A DNA stretch of 64,000 nt. Source: Rhodanobacter sp. ANJX3 (GTDB taxonomy: Bacteria > Pseudomonadota > Gammaproteobacteria > Xanthomonadales > Rhodanobacteraceae). A model generated the notes under the pieces. That model worked only from the letters and a program-made list of their open reading frames with translations. It was not told where the DNA came from and did not search any database. The stretch lies in contig NZ_JACHCM010000005.1 of the NCBI RefSeq assembly GCF_014200755.1, positions 186,001 to 250,000 on the forward strand, read 5' to 3'. Position 1 is the stretch's first letter. Each line of letters begins with the position of its first letter. Positions 36,796 to 47,938 of the stretch are shown here, one piece after another. Made by a program: the position numbers and the translations under genes.

Positions 36796-36967
36796 CTTGC
36801 CTTACTCGTTGCCGTACGTGCTGCGTGAATCTTCAACCCTACTATCTCAACATGTACGCGAACGAACCGCGAGCATGCCTGGTCTGAGCCGTCGTTTGAC
36901 CTTGAGAGTGCCCGGAACGCCCGGCGATGCCTGCGACGCGCGTCACTACTGTCAGCCGACCCGATGC

Positions 36968-37951
36968 TCAAGCCGCCTTGCGCAACTGCCAGGCACTGAC
37001 CAGCCGCGCGCCGAACCAGCCCAGCAAGGCCGCGGCCAGCGGCACGGCCAGCAGCAGCCACAGCGGCAGACCGCCGACCTGCAGTTTGCCGTTGTAAGCC
37101 TGACTGAGCTGCGCCACCGGGTCGGCCAGGGCGAATTCGATGCCGATCGCCAGCAGGGCCGCGAGTATGCCGCTGAACAGCCCATACCAGATGCCGGCGT
37201 AGAGATACGGCCGACGCACGAAGGCGCCGCTGGCACCGATCAGCAGCAGCACGCCGATCTCTTCATGCCGACTGGCAATGTCGACGCGCACCGTATTGCC
37301 CACCACCAGCAGCGCCGCCAGCGTCAGCAGCGAGGCCAGCACCAGCACCGCGCGATTGCCGACCGCCAGCAGTGCATCGAGGCGCTGCCGCCAGGTGCCG
37401 CTGTCCTGCACCATGTCCACGCTGTGCATGGCGCGGATGTCTGTGACCAGCTGCCCGATCGCCGCGGCGCCGAGCTCCTCGTGCGGCTGCAGCTGCAGCA
37501 CGTAGGGCAGCGGATTGCTGTCCAGCGTTTTCAGTGCCCCGGTGAAGCCCTGCATCTTGGCCAGCTCGTCCATGCCCTGCTGCGGCGTCTTGACGCTGAC
37601 CGAAGCCACTTCCGGCCGTTCGCCGATTTGTTTGGCCAGCAGCTGCGCCTGCTGCGCGCTCTGATCGGGCTGCAGGAACACGCTGATGGCCTGACTCTGG
37701 CCCAAGGTTTCGCCGAGCTTCTGCACGTTGCCGAGCAAAAGATAGAAAGCCAGCGGTAGCGCCAGCGCCAGACCCATCACGGCGATCGTCAGCAGGCTGC
37801 CCAGCGGACGCGAGCCGAGTCGGCGCAGGCTGGCGGCCGCGCTCCAGCCGTGATGCTCCTGCCAGCTGGCAAAGCGTCGGCCCTGGGTTTTTTCGGCGCG
37901 CGGCGATGAGGCCTGATCGACGACGGGGACGTTCTCCGGCGGCATGCTCAC
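36968..37951 (-). CDS. ftsX: Cell-division ABC transporter permease FtsX
   Basis: Membrane partner of FtsE that controls septal peptidoglycan hydrolases through its periplasmic loop. There are 327 residues: a cytoplasmic N-terminus of about 50, a first membrane segment near LLTIAVMGLALALPLAFYLL, a periplasmic loop of about 100 residues and three C-terminal membrane segments. The start is a GTG at 37951 overlapping the ftsE stop (GTGA); ATG 37945 is an alternative. In enterobacteria rpoH follows ftsX, but here it does not. Confidence 0.94.
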   Translation of the reverse strand: MSMPPENVPVVDQASSPRAEKTQGRRFASWQEHHGWSAAASLRRLGSRPLGSLLTIAVMGLALALPLAFYLLLGNVQKLGETLGQSQAISVFLQPDQSAQQAQLLAKQIGERPEVASVSVKTPQQGMDELAKMQGFTGALKTLDSNPLPYVLQLQPHEELGAAAIGQLVTDIRAMHSVDMVQDSGTWRQRLDALLAVGNRAVLVLASLLTLAALLVVGNTVRVDIASRHEEIGVLLLIGASGAFVRRPYLYAGIWYGLFSGILAALLAIGIEFALADPVAQLSQAYNGKLQVGGLPLWLLLAVPLAAALLGWFGARLVSAWQLRKAA

Positions 37952-38625
37952 AGCACCTCCTGCGCAGCCAGATCGGCCACCAGGCGGCCGTGGTCCAGCA
38001 CGATCACGCGCTTCTTCATGCGCTTGATCAGCGGGAGATCGTGGCTGGCGATCAACACCGTGGTGCCGACCTGCTGAAATTCGCCGAACAGACCCATGAT
38101 TTCCATCGCCAGCTGCGGGTCCAGATTGCCGGTGGGCTCGTCGGCAATCAGCAGGGTCGGCCGCGCCACGATGGCGCGGGCGATGCCGACGCGCTGGCGC
38201 TCGCCGGCGGAGAGGGTCGCCGGCAGCTGACGCTCATAGGCCAGCAGGCCGACTTTCTCCAGCGCGGCGCGCACGCGGCGGGCGCGCTCGGGACGAGCGA
38301 CGCCGCCGATAGTCAGCGGCAGCTCGACGTTGGCGAACACCGTGCGCTCCATCAGCAGCCGGTGATCCTGAAACACCATGCCGATGCGCCGGCGCAGCCT
38401 AGGCACGCCGCCGCCGCGAACCTTCGCCAGGTTCTGTCCGTCCAGCATGATCACGCCGTGCGACGGCCGTTCGATCAGTCCGAGCAGGTTGAGCAACGTG
38501 CTCTTGCCCGCGCCGGAATGGCCGGTGACGAAAGCCATTTCGCCCGTAGGCACCTCAAAGGAAAGCTGCGACAGCGCTTCGTGCCCGCCGTCGTAGCGTT
38601 TGCTGACTTGATCAAAATGGATCAC
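37948..38625 (-). CDS. ftsE: Cell-division ABC transporter ATPase FtsE
   Basis: ATPase of the FtsEX complex. Walker A GHSGAGKST, Q-loop FQDHRLLMERTV, signature LSAGERQRVGIARAI, Walker B LLIADEPTGNLD and H-loop ASHDLPL are present. The frame is open further upstream, but the GTG at 38625 gives 225 residues starting VIHFDQVSKRYDGG, the normal FtsE N-terminus and length. Confidence 0.95.
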   Translation of the reverse strand: MIHFDQVSKRYDGGHEALSQLSFEVPTGEMAFVTGHSGAGKSTLLNLLGLIERPSHGVIMLDGQNLAKVRGGGVPRLRRRIGMVFQDHRLLMERTVFANVELPLTIGGVARPERARRVRAALEKVGLLAYERQLPATLSAGERQRVGIARAIVARPTLLIADEPTGNLDPQLAMEIMGLFGEFQQVGTTVLIASHDLPLIKRMKKRVIVLDHGRLVADLAAQEVL

Positions 38626-38800
38626 CGAGCGTCCCCGAACCTGCGTGTCGTGTTGCCAGCGGCAAGGATAAGGGAAGCGCGCGCCCAATGGCTGGCCCGC
38701 ATGCGTTGCAGTCGCCGCTTCTTCAGCCGCGACGACCGCGATCCTGCTCACGAGTTTTCTGATCCCCTTCGCGGCATAGGCTGCGAAAGGGATGGTGCCA

Positions 38801-40633
38801 TCAGCGGCCGGTGAACAGTCGCGTCAGCCGGCTGAACAAGCCCGGTTTTTTCGCGCTCGGCGCGTCGCCGGCAGGCTTGCTCGCTGCGTTGCCGGAGGTC
38901 ACTGCAACCTGGCGCGATGGGCGGCTGCCGTTCGACGAAGCTTCTGCACCGCTGCGCTCGCGCGGCGGCCGGCGCTCGCCGCGCGGGGCGGCGCGGCTGC
39001 CTTCCTTCGCAAAGGCCGATGTCTGAGCATCGCTGCTCTGGCCCGCTGCATCGACGGTTTCTGCCACGCCTTCGCGGCGACGGTTGCGGCCGCCGCGACG
39101 ACGGCGCGGCTTGCGCGCGGCATCGCCTGCCTCGCCAACGGGCGTTGGCGCAGTGGCGGACGCCGAAACGGCGACGCCTTCGGTCGCATGCACCGGCACG
39201 TCGATCGGCGCGGATTCAACGGCAGCGGCCGCCACGTCCGGCCGGCGCTCGCGCGGCGGACGCGGCGTGGAGGAAGACGAGCGCGAACCGCCGGCGCTGC
39301 GGCCACCGCCCGCGCCACGGCTGCCGTCGCGGCTGCCGCCACCGGCACCGCCGGGACGGCGCGGCTTTTCACCCGGACGCGGCGGCACGATGTCGCCGAA
39401 CTCGGCGCTGTCGGCGGCCGCGTTGGCGGCGAACTCGGCGTCCATCGCCTTCGGCTTGGGCATGATCAGCAGATCGGCATCCATGCTGGCGACCGGAATG
39501 CTCTGGCCGATATAGGTTTCGATATCCGGCAGCGACATCGCATAGAGGTCGCAGGCGAAGCTGATCGCATCGCCCTCGGCGCCCAGGCGCGCGGTACGCC
39601 CGATGCGGTGCACGTAGTCTTCGGCGTCATGCGGCAGGTCGTAGTTGAAGACGTGGCTGACGGCGGGAATGTGCAGGCCGCGGGCGGCCACATCGGTCGC
39701 CACCAGGATATCCAGCTGGCCTTCCTGGAAACGCTGCAGCAGCTTCTGCCGCTTCAGCTGCGGCACGTCGCCGGAGATCGCCCCGGCGCGGTAACCCTGG
39801 CGCTTCACGCGGTCGGTCACGCGCTCGGCCGCGGCCTTGGTGTTGACGAAGATGATGCTGCGCTCGGCCGCGGTGCGCTCGAGCAGGTTGAGCAGCAGCG
39901 GCAGCTTTTCTTCCTTGGCCGGGAAGTAGACCAGCTGGCGCACCTTGTCGGCGGTGACGTTGTCGCTCTCGACCACCAGCTTTTCGGCGTTGTGCATGTG
40001 CTCGTAGGCCAGCTCCAGCACGCGATGGCTCAGCGTGGCGGAGAACAGCAGCACCTGGCGCTGCTCGCGCGCCGGCAGGCGGCGGAAGATGAACCGCACG
40101 TCGGCAATGAAGCCCAGATCGAACATGCGATCGGCTTCGTCGATCACCATCACCTCGACGCCATTGAGGCCGAACACGCCCTGCTTGTGATAATCGAGCA
40201 GGCGGCCGGGCGTGGCGATGATGATGTCGCAGCCGTCCTTCAGCTGCTGGCGCTGCTTGTCGTAATCGACGCCGCCGTAGATCAGCGCGCTGCGCAGGCC
40301 GGTGTGGCGGCCAATCGCCTTGGCGTCCTTGTCGATCTGGATGGCCAGCTCGCGGGTCGGTGCGATGATCAGCGCGCGCGGATCGCTGTCCTTGCGCTCG
40401 GCCACGGCGGGCGTGGTGAGCAGGCGATTCATCATCGCGACCAGGAAGGCGCAGGTCTTGCCGGTGCCGGTCTGGGCCTGGCCGGCGACGTCACGCCCGC
40501 CAAGCGCCAGCGGCAGGGTCATTTCCTGGATCGGCGTGCAGCGGGTGAAGCCGCTGTCGTCGAGGCCCTGCTGCAGCAGCGGATGAAGATCGAAGTTGGT
40601 GAAAAAGGTATCGGTGAGTACGGTCTGTGACAT
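38801..40633 (-). CDS. rhlB: DEAD-box ATP-dependent RNA helicase RhlB-type
   Basis: RNA helicase, in enterobacteria a component of the RNA degradosome. Motifs in order: Q motif [22 protein letters not shown], Ia PTRELAIQI, Ib [65 protein letters not shown]. After residue 420 comes a 190-residue tail rich in Gly, Arg, Ser, Pro and Ala with RGG-like segments, expected to be disordered and RNA-binding. The ATG at 40633 is the family start ([11 protein letters not shown]). It is divergent from trxA, as in other gammaproteobacteria. Confidence 0.95.
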   Translation of the reverse strand: MSQTVLTDTFFTNFDLHPLLQQGLDDSGFTRCTPIQEMTLPLALGGRDVAGQAQTGTGKTCAFLVAMMNRLLTTPAVAERKDSDPRALIIAPTRELAIQIDKDAKAIGRHTGLRSALIYGGVDYDKQRQQLKDGCDIIIATPGRLLDYHKQGVFGLNGVEVMVIDEADRMFDLGFIADVRFIFRRLPAREQRQVLLFSATLSHRVLELAYEHMHNAEKLVVESDNVTADKVRQLVYFPAKEEKLPLLLNLLERTAAERSIIFVNTKAAAERVTDRVKRQGYRAGAISGDVPQLKRQKLLQRFQEGQLDILVATDVAARGLHIPAVSHVFNYDLPHDAEDYVHRIGRTARLGAEGDAISFACDLYAMSLPDIETYIGQSIPVASMDADLLIMPKPKAMDAEFAANAAADSAEFGDIVPPRPGEKPRRPGGAGGGSRDGSRGAGGGRSAGGSRSSSSTPRPPRERRPDVAAAAVESAPIDVPVHATEGVAVSASATAPTPVGEAGDAARKPRRRRGGRNRRREGVAETVDAAGQSSDAQTSAFAKEGSRAAPRGERRPPRERSGAEASSNGSRPSRQVAVTSGNAASKPAGDAPSAKKPGLFSRLTRLFTGR

Positions 40634-41045
40634 AAGTGGAATAAGGGCCTTGGCCGCAACGGCAGCTTGCCGTCGTGGCGACGTGATGCGCTGCACCCGC
40701 TTCATTCGCCGGTATCGGCGCATGGCGGTGCAGGACGGGTGCGCGGGGCGCAGTGAAGCCTTGGTTCACTGTCGAATAGTCGGCAAGGTCGCGCCGCGGC
40801 TGGCGACGCCGGGTTTGACGGCGGTCCGACGGGCGGTTTGCAAGGCCGCCCTTGAATCGTGCCCGGAGTTACGCTGCAATGAAGCTCCGCCGGTTCGGCG
40901 ATGCCTCTATTCAGCCCCAACTCTGGCTTCATGGGCACGTGAGTGTAGCTGATGAAGGCCTGCCGCCGTCACTCCTTGCATTTATTCGCCCGCCGCCCCA
41001 TCTAATCCTTCTGCGATTTTTCGCCCCACAGCCTCGGAGACTCCC
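40634..41045. other. Divergent promoter region of rhlB and trxA
   Basis: About 410 bases. A hairpin CAGTGAA-GCCTTGG-TTCACTG lies at 40751-40771, in the likely rhlB leader. No coding sequence recognised. The trxA side has GGAGACTCCC just before the GTG start. Confidence 0.5.
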
Positions 41046-41372
41046 GTGAGCGACCTGATTACCCACGTAACCGATGACGCCTTCGAACAGCAGGTGCTCA
41101 AGTCCGACACGCCCGTGCTGCTCGATTTCTGGGCCGAATGGTGCGGCCCCTGCAAGGCCATTGCACCCATGCTGGACGAGCTGGCCAAGCAGTACGAAGG
41201 CAAGCTGCGGGTGGTCAAGGTGAACATCGATCAGAACCAGCAGACGCCGCGGACCTACGGCGTGCGCGGCATCCCGACCCTGATGGTGTTCAAGAACGGC
41301 AAGGTCGAAGCGACCCAGATCGGCGCCGTGAGCAAGGGGCAGCTGACCCAGATGATCGACAAGGCCATCTGA
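41046..41372 (+). CDS. trxA: Thioredoxin 1
   Basis: Small cytoplasmic disulfide reductase, 108 residues, with the active site [10 protein letters not shown] and the cis-proline loop [11 protein letters not shown]. It starts with GTG at 41046, and GGAGAC precedes it. It lies upstream of rho on the same strand, the conserved rhlB-trxA-rho neighbourhood of gammaproteobacteria. Confidence 0.98.
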   Translation: MSDLITHVTDDAFEQQVLKSDTPVLLDFWAEWCGPCKAIAPMLDELAKQYEGKLRVVKVNIDQNQQTPRTYGVRGIPTLMVFKNGKVEATQIGAVSKGQLTQMIDKAI

Positions 41373-41399
41373 GCTAGCTCAGAGCCAAACCGCTTTACC

Positions 41400-41428
41400 G
41401 CGCCTGTCTGACCGAGTCAGGTAGGCGC
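41400..41428 (+). terminator. Hairpin between trxA and rho
   Basis: GCGCCTGTCTGAC pairs with GTCAGGTAGGCGC over 13 positions (two G-T wobbles) with a CGA loop, 28 bases after the trxA stop. There is no T-run, so it may be a partial terminator, or part of the rho leader through which Rho autoregulates. Confidence 0.5.
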
Positions 41429-41561
41429 ACGAGGCTTTACGCCGGCACCTGACGAGTGCTAGATTCAATCAGTCCGTCGGGACAGTCCTGTCCCCGAGCG
41501 CCTTCTGCGCGACGCACAAACACCCCTCCTGAAGTTCAACGGCGCCCCGCGAGGATAGCCC

Positions 41562-43664
41562 GTGTCTGATAACGAAAATAAAAACCCCAACGACGCCAAA
41601 AGCGCCGATACCAAGCCTGCATCCGAAGGCAAGCCCGAGCCGCGCCAGCGCGCGCCGCGCCGCACCGCGGCGGAGATGGCTGCCGCGCGGGCCGCGGCGG
41701 CTGAGAAGTCCGGCGCAGCGCACGCACCGCCGGCCCAGCAGCCGAACGTAGAGCGCTCCACGCCACAGGCGTCGGCACCGGCAAATCCGCCGCCTGCAGC
41801 ATCGTCTTCCCATCAACCGCCTCTGCCTTTGCCTCGCGCCTCGCATGAGCCGCGCGAACCGGCGTCGTCTCACGGCAATAGCCACGGCAACGAGTCCGCC
41901 CAGCCGGGCAATACGGCGCAGGCGCCGAACCCGAACGCGGCGCCTCGCGATGGGAATCAGGCGCAGCCGCACGCTTCCAGCGCCAACCAGAATTCATCAA
42001 ACCAGACGTCATCCAACCAGGGCTCATCGAATCATGGCGCTTCACCGCCGTCTTCGAATCAGCCTTCGTCTGGCCAGCCGTCGTCGACGCCGCCTTCGTC
42101 AAACCAGGGCCAGCCCAGCCAGCATGGCTCGAACCCGGGCCAGCCGAACGGCGGCCAGGGTCAGAATCCGAACGGCGGCTCCAACGGCGGCCAGAACGCC
42201 GGGCAGCATCCGAACCAGGGCAATAACCCGAACAACCCCAACAACCCGCGCGACCGCGACCCGCGCGGCCGCCGCCGGCGCAACGAGCGCAACGAGCGCG
42301 GTCCGCAGCAGGGTTCGCAGCGTCCGCAGAACAATCCGCGGCCGAATCCCAACGGCCTGCCGGTCGACGACGACAACGCCGATCCGGGCAGCAACGATCG
42401 CGTCATCAACCTCACCGAGCTCAAGCGCATGAAGGCGCCGCAGCTGCTGGAATTCGCCGAGTCGCTGGGCGTCTACGAGGGCGTGGCGCGCGCGCGCAAG
42501 CAGGACGTGATCTTCAACGTGCTCAAGGCGCACGCCCGCTCCGGCGGCGGCATCTGGGCTGAAGGTGTGCTGGAAATCCTGCAGGACGGCTTCGGCTTCC
42601 TGCGCTCTGCCGATGAGTCCTACCTGGCCGGTCCCGACGACATCTACGTGTCGCCCAGCCAGATCCGCCGCTTCAACCTGCGCACCGGCGACTACATCAC
42701 CGGCCGCGTGCGTCATCCGAAGGAAGGCGAGCGCTACTTCGCCATGCTGCGCGTCGACGACATCAACGGCGATCCGCCGGAAGCGTCGAAGAACAAGATG
42801 CTGTTCGAGAACCTGACGCCGCTGTTTCCGCGCAAGGCGTTCAAGCTCGAGCGCGGCAACGGCTCCAGCGAAGACATCACCGGCCGCGTGCTCGACCTGA
42901 TCGCGCCGATCGGCAAGGGCCAGCGCGGCCTGATCGTGTCGCAGCCGAAGTCCGGTAAGACGATGATGCTGCAGAACATCGCGCAGGCCATCCAGTACAA
43001 CCATCCCGAAGCGCACCTGATCATGCTGCTGATCGACGAGCGCCCGGAAGAAGTCACCGAGATCGCCCGCACCGTGCGCGCCGAGGTCATCAGCTCGACC
43101 TTCGACGAGCCGGCCGTGCGTCATGTGCAGGTCGCCGAGATGGTGATCGAGCGGGCCAAACGCCTGGTCGAGCACAAGAAAGACGTGATCATCCTGCTCG
43201 ACTCGATCACCCGCCTCGCTCGCGCCTACAACACCGTGATCCCCAGCTCCGGCAAGGTGCTCACCGGCGGCGTCGACGCCAATGCGCTGCAGCGTCCGAA
43301 GCGCTTCTTCGGCGCCGCCCGCAACGTCGAGGAAGGCGGCAGCCTGACCATCATCGCCACCGCGCTGACCGAAACCGGCAGCAAGATGGACGAGGTGATC
43401 TACGAGGAGTTCAAGGGCACCGGCAACATGGAAGTGCACCTGAGCCGCCGCATCTCCGAGAAGCGCGTGTACCCGGCGATCGACATCAACCGCTCCGGCA
43501 CCCGCCGCGAAGATCTGCTGATCGACCCGGACCTGCTCGCGAAGATCTGGATCCTGCGCAAGCTGCTGCACCCGATGGACGAACTGAGCGCCATCGAGTT
43601 CATGCTCGACAAGATGAAGAACACCAAGTCGAACGACGAGTTCTTCAATTCGATGAAGCGCTAA
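41562..43664 (+). CDS. rho: Transcription termination factor Rho with a long prion-like N-terminal extension
   Basis: Hexameric RNA helicase that ends transcription. The conserved part begins at about residue 282 ([20 protein letters not shown]) and has the RNA-binding fold segment [20 protein letters not shown], Walker A PKSGKTMM, Walker [17 protein letters not shown], the Q-loop [19 protein letters not shown] and the R-loop region. That part is about 420 residues, the size of whole Rho in E. coli. The first 280 residues are low complexity: Ala/Pro-rich and basic, then Ser/Asn/Gln repeats, then Gly/Asn and a basic [13 protein letters not shown] block. It starts with GTG 41562 after GAGGAT. 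Confidence 0.97.
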   Translation: MSDNENKNPNDAKSADTKPASEGKPEPRQRAPRRTAAEMAAARAAAAEKSGAAHAPPAQQPNVERSTPQASAPANPPPAASSSHQPPLPLPRASHEPREPASSHGNSHGNESAQPGNTAQAPNPNAAPRDGNQAQPHASSANQNSSNQTSSNQGSSNHGASPPSSNQPSSGQPSSTPPSSNQGQPSQHGSNPGQPNGGQGQNPNGGSNGGQNAGQHPNQGNNPNNPNNPRDRDPRGRRRRNERNERGPQQGSQRPQNNPRPNPNGLPVDDDNADPGSNDRVINLTELKRMKAPQLLEFAESLGVYEGVARARKQDVIFNVLKAHARSGGGIWAEGVLEILQDGFGFLRSADESYLAGPDDIYVSPSQIRRFNLRTGDYITGRVRHPKEGERYFAMLRVDDINGDPPEASKNKMLFENLTPLFPRKAFKLERGNGSSEDITGRVLDLIAPIGKGQRGLIVSQPKSGKTMMLQNIAQAIQYNHPEAHLIMLLIDERPEEVTEIARTVRAEVISSTFDEPAVRHVQVAEMVIERAKRLVEHKKDVIILLDSITRLARAYNTVIPSSGKVLTGGVDANALQRPKRFFGAARNVEEGGSLTIIATALTETGSKMDEVIYEEFKGTGNMEVHLSRRISEKRVYPAIDINRSGTRREDLLIDPDLLAKIWILRKLLHPMDELSAIEFMLDKMKNTKSNDEFFNSMKR
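41991..42110 (+). repeat. Short tandem SSNQ-coding repeat inside rho
   Basis: The DNA encodes SSNQ-type units in tandem ([16 protein letters not shown] and similar), part of the disordered extension of Rho. The repeats are imperfect at the DNA level, as expected for slippage followed by point change. Confidence 0.75.
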
Positions 43665-43685
43665 TCGCCTGAGACTGGCGGTAGA

Positions 43686-43719
43686 CGAAGAGGCCGGCGA
43701 ATTGCCGGCCTCTTCGTTT
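43686..43719 (+). terminator. Rho-independent terminator of rho
   Basis: A 13-bp perfect stem CGAAGAGGCCGGC / GCCGGCCTCTTCG with a GAATT loop, followed by TTTC, 21 bases after the rho stop. Confidence 0.85.
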
Positions 43720-43883
43720 CTAGCTGTCGCACCGAAGGGCGGGTGGCTGCGGTGAGCCAATCCACGCCGCATAGACCGCGAGCATCATCTGAACTCTCGC
43801 GTACAATTATCCGTCGGCCGACCCTTTTGTTGTCATGCCGCGCCCCCCATTAGTCTGTGCACATCCAAGCAAGGCGAGTCCCC

Positions 43884-45251
43884 GTGTCCATACCCAGCGC
43901 CGTCAAGAACACGCCGATTCAGGGCCGCCAGCAGCTCATCGATTACCTTGCCGCCGGCGAAAAGCCGCGCGAGGCGTGGCGCATCGGTACCGAGCACGAA
44001 AAGTTCGGCTTTCGCACCGACGACCTGCGCGCGCCCACCTTCGAGGGCGAGCGCGGCATCAAGCATCTGCTGGAAACCATCGCCACCCGCTACGGCTGGG
44101 ACGTGACGCGCGAGGGCGAGAACCCGGTGGCGCTGTCGCGCGACATGGCCTCGATCACGCTGGAGCCGGCCGGCCAGCTGGAGCTGTCCGGCGCGCCGCT
44201 GGAAACCATCCACCAGACCTGCACCGAAGTGAACACGCACCTGGAAGAAGTGCGCTCGATCGCCGACGGCATGGGCCTGGGCTTTCTCGGCATGGGCTTT
44301 CAGCCGAAGTGGAAGCGCGACGAGATGCCGTGGATGCCGAAAGGTCGCTACAAGATCATGCGCGAGTACATGCCCAAGGTCGGCTCGCTCGGCCTGGATA
44401 TGATGACGCGCACCTGCACGGTGCAGGTGAACCTGGACTTTTCCAGCCAGGCCGACATGATCAAGAAATTCCGCGTGAGCCTGGCGCTGCAGCCGATCGC
44501 CACCGCGCTGTTCGCCGATTCACCGTTCACGGAAGGCCGCCCAAACGGCTATCTGTCCTATCGCTCGCACATCTGGACCGATACCGACAAGGCTCGCACC
44601 GGCATGCTCGACTTCGTCTTCGACGACAGCTTCGGCTACGAGCGCTACGTCGACTACATCCTCGACGTGCCGATGTATTTCAGTTTCCAGGAAGGCAAGT
44701 ACATCGACCTGGCCGGGCAGGACTTCAAGCGGTTCATGGCCGGTGAACTGGCGCAGCTGCCGGGCACAAAGGCGACCATGAAGGACTTTGCCGACCACCT
44801 CACCACCGCCTTTCCGGAAGTACGCCTCAAGCAATACCTGGAAATGCGCGGCGCCGACGGCGGCCCGTGGAATCGGCTATGCGCCCTGCCCGCGCTATGG
44901 GTCGGCCTGCTGTACGACGACGAGGCGCTGGACGCCGCATGGGATCTGGTCAAGGATTTCAGCCGCGAGGAACGTCATGCCCTGCGCGACGGCGTGCCGA
45001 AACACGGCCTCAAGCTGCCGTTCCGTAACGGCACGGTGCGTGACCTGTCCGAAGAAGCCCTGAAGATCGCCAGCCACGGCCTCAAGCGCCGCGCCATGCT
45101 CAACCAGCACGGCGCCGACGAAAGCATTTTCCTCGAGCCGATGATCGAAATCGTGCAGGCCAACCAGACCCCGGCCGAGCGCAAGCTCGAGCTCTTTCAC
45201 GGCGCCTGGAACGGCAGCGTCGACCCGGTATTCCGCGAGTTCGCGTACTGA
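43884..45251 (+). CDS. gshA: Glutamate-cysteine ligase, plant/xanthomonad type
   Basis: First step of glutathione synthesis. The protein is 455 residues and of the plant-like class: [15 protein letters not shown]-like segment [20 protein letters not shown] and [11 protein letters not shown] line the glutamate and ATP sites. The GTG at 43884 follows AAGGCGAG; an earlier GTG at 43857 has no such signal. The glutathione made here is the cofactor that Gfa and FrmA of the island need, though the gene is a normal housekeeping locus and stands alone. Confidence 0.95.
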   Translation: MSIPSAVKNTPIQGRQQLIDYLAAGEKPREAWRIGTEHEKFGFRTDDLRAPTFEGERGIKHLLETIATRYGWDVTREGENPVALSRDMASITLEPAGQLELSGAPLETIHQTCTEVNTHLEEVRSIADGMGLGFLGMGFQPKWKRDEMPWMPKGRYKIMREYMPKVGSLGLDMMTRTCTVQVNLDFSSQADMIKKFRVSLALQPIATALFADSPFTEGRPNGYLSYRSHIWTDTDKARTGMLDFVFDDSFGYERYVDYILDVPMYFSFQEGKYIDLAGQDFKRFMAGELAQLPGTKATMKDFADHLTTAFPEVRLKQYLEMRGADGGPWNRLCALPALWVGLLYDDEALDAAWDLVKDFSREERHALRDGVPKHGLKLPFRNGTVRDLSEEALKIASHGLKRRAMLNQHGADESIFLEPMIEIVQANQTPAERKLELFHGAWNGSVDPVFREFAY

Positions 45252-45267
45252 GCCGACAGCGCTAACC

Positions 45268-45347
45268 CGTAGGTTGGGCTGAGCGCAGCGATGCCCAACA
45301 GCACCTGGCGGTAAATGTTGGGTTTTGCAAGCTCAACTCAACCTACG
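45268..45347. repeat. Dispersed repeat with GTAGGTTG / CAACCTAC ends, complete copy
   Basis: An 80-bp element between convergent gshA and pyrC. Its ends CGTAGGTTG and CAACCTACG are inverted repeats, with an internal dyad TTGGG-GCTGAGCGCAGCGATG-CCCAA and a second TTGGG. It can fold as a cruciform and may act as a bidirectional terminator between the convergent genes. Confidence 0.75.
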
Positions 45348-45397
45348 CTTTGAGGCAGTGGGCGCATTACGTATGAGGCGTGGATGCATCGCTTCGA

Positions 45398-46438
45398 TTA
45401 GGACACGATAGACCACGCCACCGACTCACCAGCGCGCATCGGCTTGCAGGTGGATCCCGCCAACGGATATTCGCCTGGCACGATCCACGGCGTGCGCTCG
45501 AGCGCGATGCGTTCTTTATTGCGCGGCAGACGATAAAAATCTGGACCATGAAAGCTGGCAAAGGCTTCGAGCCGATCGAGCCGATCGACCTGCTCGAACG
45601 CTTCGGCATACAGCTCCAGCGCCGCGTGCGCCGTGTAAAGACCGGCGCAGCCGCAGTCCGTTTCCTTCGCTTCGCGCGGATGCGGCGCGCTATCGGTACC
45701 GAGGAAAAAATGCGTGTCACCGCTGGTCGCCGCCTGCAGCAAGGCCGTGCGATGCGTCTCCCGCTTGAGGATCGGCGCGCAATAGTTGTGCGGGCGCATG
45801 CCACCTTCGAACAGCGCATTGCGATTCAGCAGCAGATGATGCGCGGTGATGGTGGCAGCTACATTCGCCGGGGCGCCGCTGACGAACTCCACTGCATCGC
45901 GGGTCGTGATGTGCTCGAGCACCATGCGCAACGCCGGAAACCTGGCCTGCAGCGGCAGCAGGTGGCGTTCGATGAAAACGCGTTCGCGATCGAAGATGTC
46001 GATATCTGGATCGGTGACCTCGCCGTGCAGCAGCAGAGGCAGATCATGCCGCTCCATCGCTTCGAGCACGGGATAGACGCGCGACAGCTCGCGCACGCCG
46101 GACTGCGAATTGGTGGTGGCCCCCGCCGGGTAATACTTCATCGCAAAGACGCTGCTACTTTCCTTGGCCCGCACGATCTCTTCGGCCAGGGTGTCCTCGG
46201 TGAGGTACAGCGTCATCAGCGGCTCGAAGCGCATACCCGCCGGCAGGCTCGCCAGAATCCGCCCACGATAATCCTCGGCCTGCGCCACCGTGGTCACCGG
46301 CGGCTTCAGGTTGGGCATCACGATGGCGCGCGCAAACCGCTGCGCGGTATGGCCGATCACCGAAGCCAGCGCATCGCCATCGCGAAGATGCAGATGCCAG
46401 TCGTCGGGGCGGGTGATTTCAAGACGCGTGGGTGTCAT
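45398..46438 (-). CDS. pyrC: Dihydroorotase, homodimeric type
   Basis: Forms dihydroorotate in pyrimidine synthesis; a dinuclear zinc amidohydrolase of 346 residues. The zinc ligands are visible: DWHLHLRDG near the start, the carbamylated Lys in [16 protein letters not shown], His in LLLHGEV, HITTRDA and the Asp in [13 protein letters not shown] 46438 was chosen ([15 protein letters not shown]); an upstream TTG is unlikely. Confidence 0.97.
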   Translation of the reverse strand: MTPTRLEITRPDDWHLHLRDGDALASVIGHTAQRFARAIVMPNLKPPVTTVAQAEDYRGRILASLPAGMRFEPLMTLYLTEDTLAEEIVRAKESSSVFAMKYYPAGATTNSQSGVRELSRVYPVLEAMERHDLPLLLHGEVTDPDIDIFDRERVFIERHLLPLQARFPALRMVLEHITTRDAVEFVSGAPANVAATITAHHLLLNRNALFEGGMRPHNYCAPILKRETHRTALLQAATSGDTHFFLGTDSAPHPREAKETDCGCAGLYTAHAALELYAEAFEQVDRLDRLEAFASFHGPDFYRLPRNKERIALERTPWIVPGEYPLAGSTCKPMRAGESVAWSIVS

Positions 46439-46476
46439 GGCAAACAAACTCGGGTGGTGAATCGCAGAAAGGACGG

Positions 46477-46629
46477 CGTAGTTTGGCTGAGCAAAGCGAT
46501 GCCCAACATCAGGCTACGAACATGCTGGGTTGACGGCTCGCCTCCGCGAGCCGCCCTTCGGGCCATTGGCTGCGCGAATGTTAGTTCAGGCATCCTGCCT
46601 CCACGCTCGCAGGCTCAACCCAACCTACG
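46477..46629. repeat. Dispersed repeat of the GTAGGTTG family, expanded copy
   Basis: About 150 bp between pyrC and hemB. The left end CGTAGTTTGGCTGAGCAAAGCGATGCCCAAC and right end CTCAACCCAACCTACG match the shorter copy at 45268-45347, quoted here only in part (TGGCTGAGC, GATGCCCAAC, CAACCTACG). An extra 70 bp with its own hairpin GGCTCG-CCTCCG-CGAGCC sits inside. Confidence 0.7.
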
Positions 46630-46729
46630 CGCTATTCGATTGATATCCTGCTGCAACTGGAAAGTGAATAGCTAAATCAGTCCTAGAGCCATCGCTGCAA
46701 TCAATACAGAACCTTAAAAAGAGTGAGAA

Positions 46730-47746
<1,017 letters not shown>

Positions 47747-47938
47747 TCATTTTAGGCCAGATCGCGCCGATGCAGGCGCGACGGCTGGCCGCAGCTTTCA
47801 CAGCACACGCGACCTGCACAGACCTCACCCTGGGCTGAACGTCGAATCTCGAACGTGTCCTGCATCTCGCCACATGAGCGCAGTCTTGCGCATGCTCGAC
47901 GTGTCCTCCATCGATCGCCACTGCTCCGAGGTAAGTTC

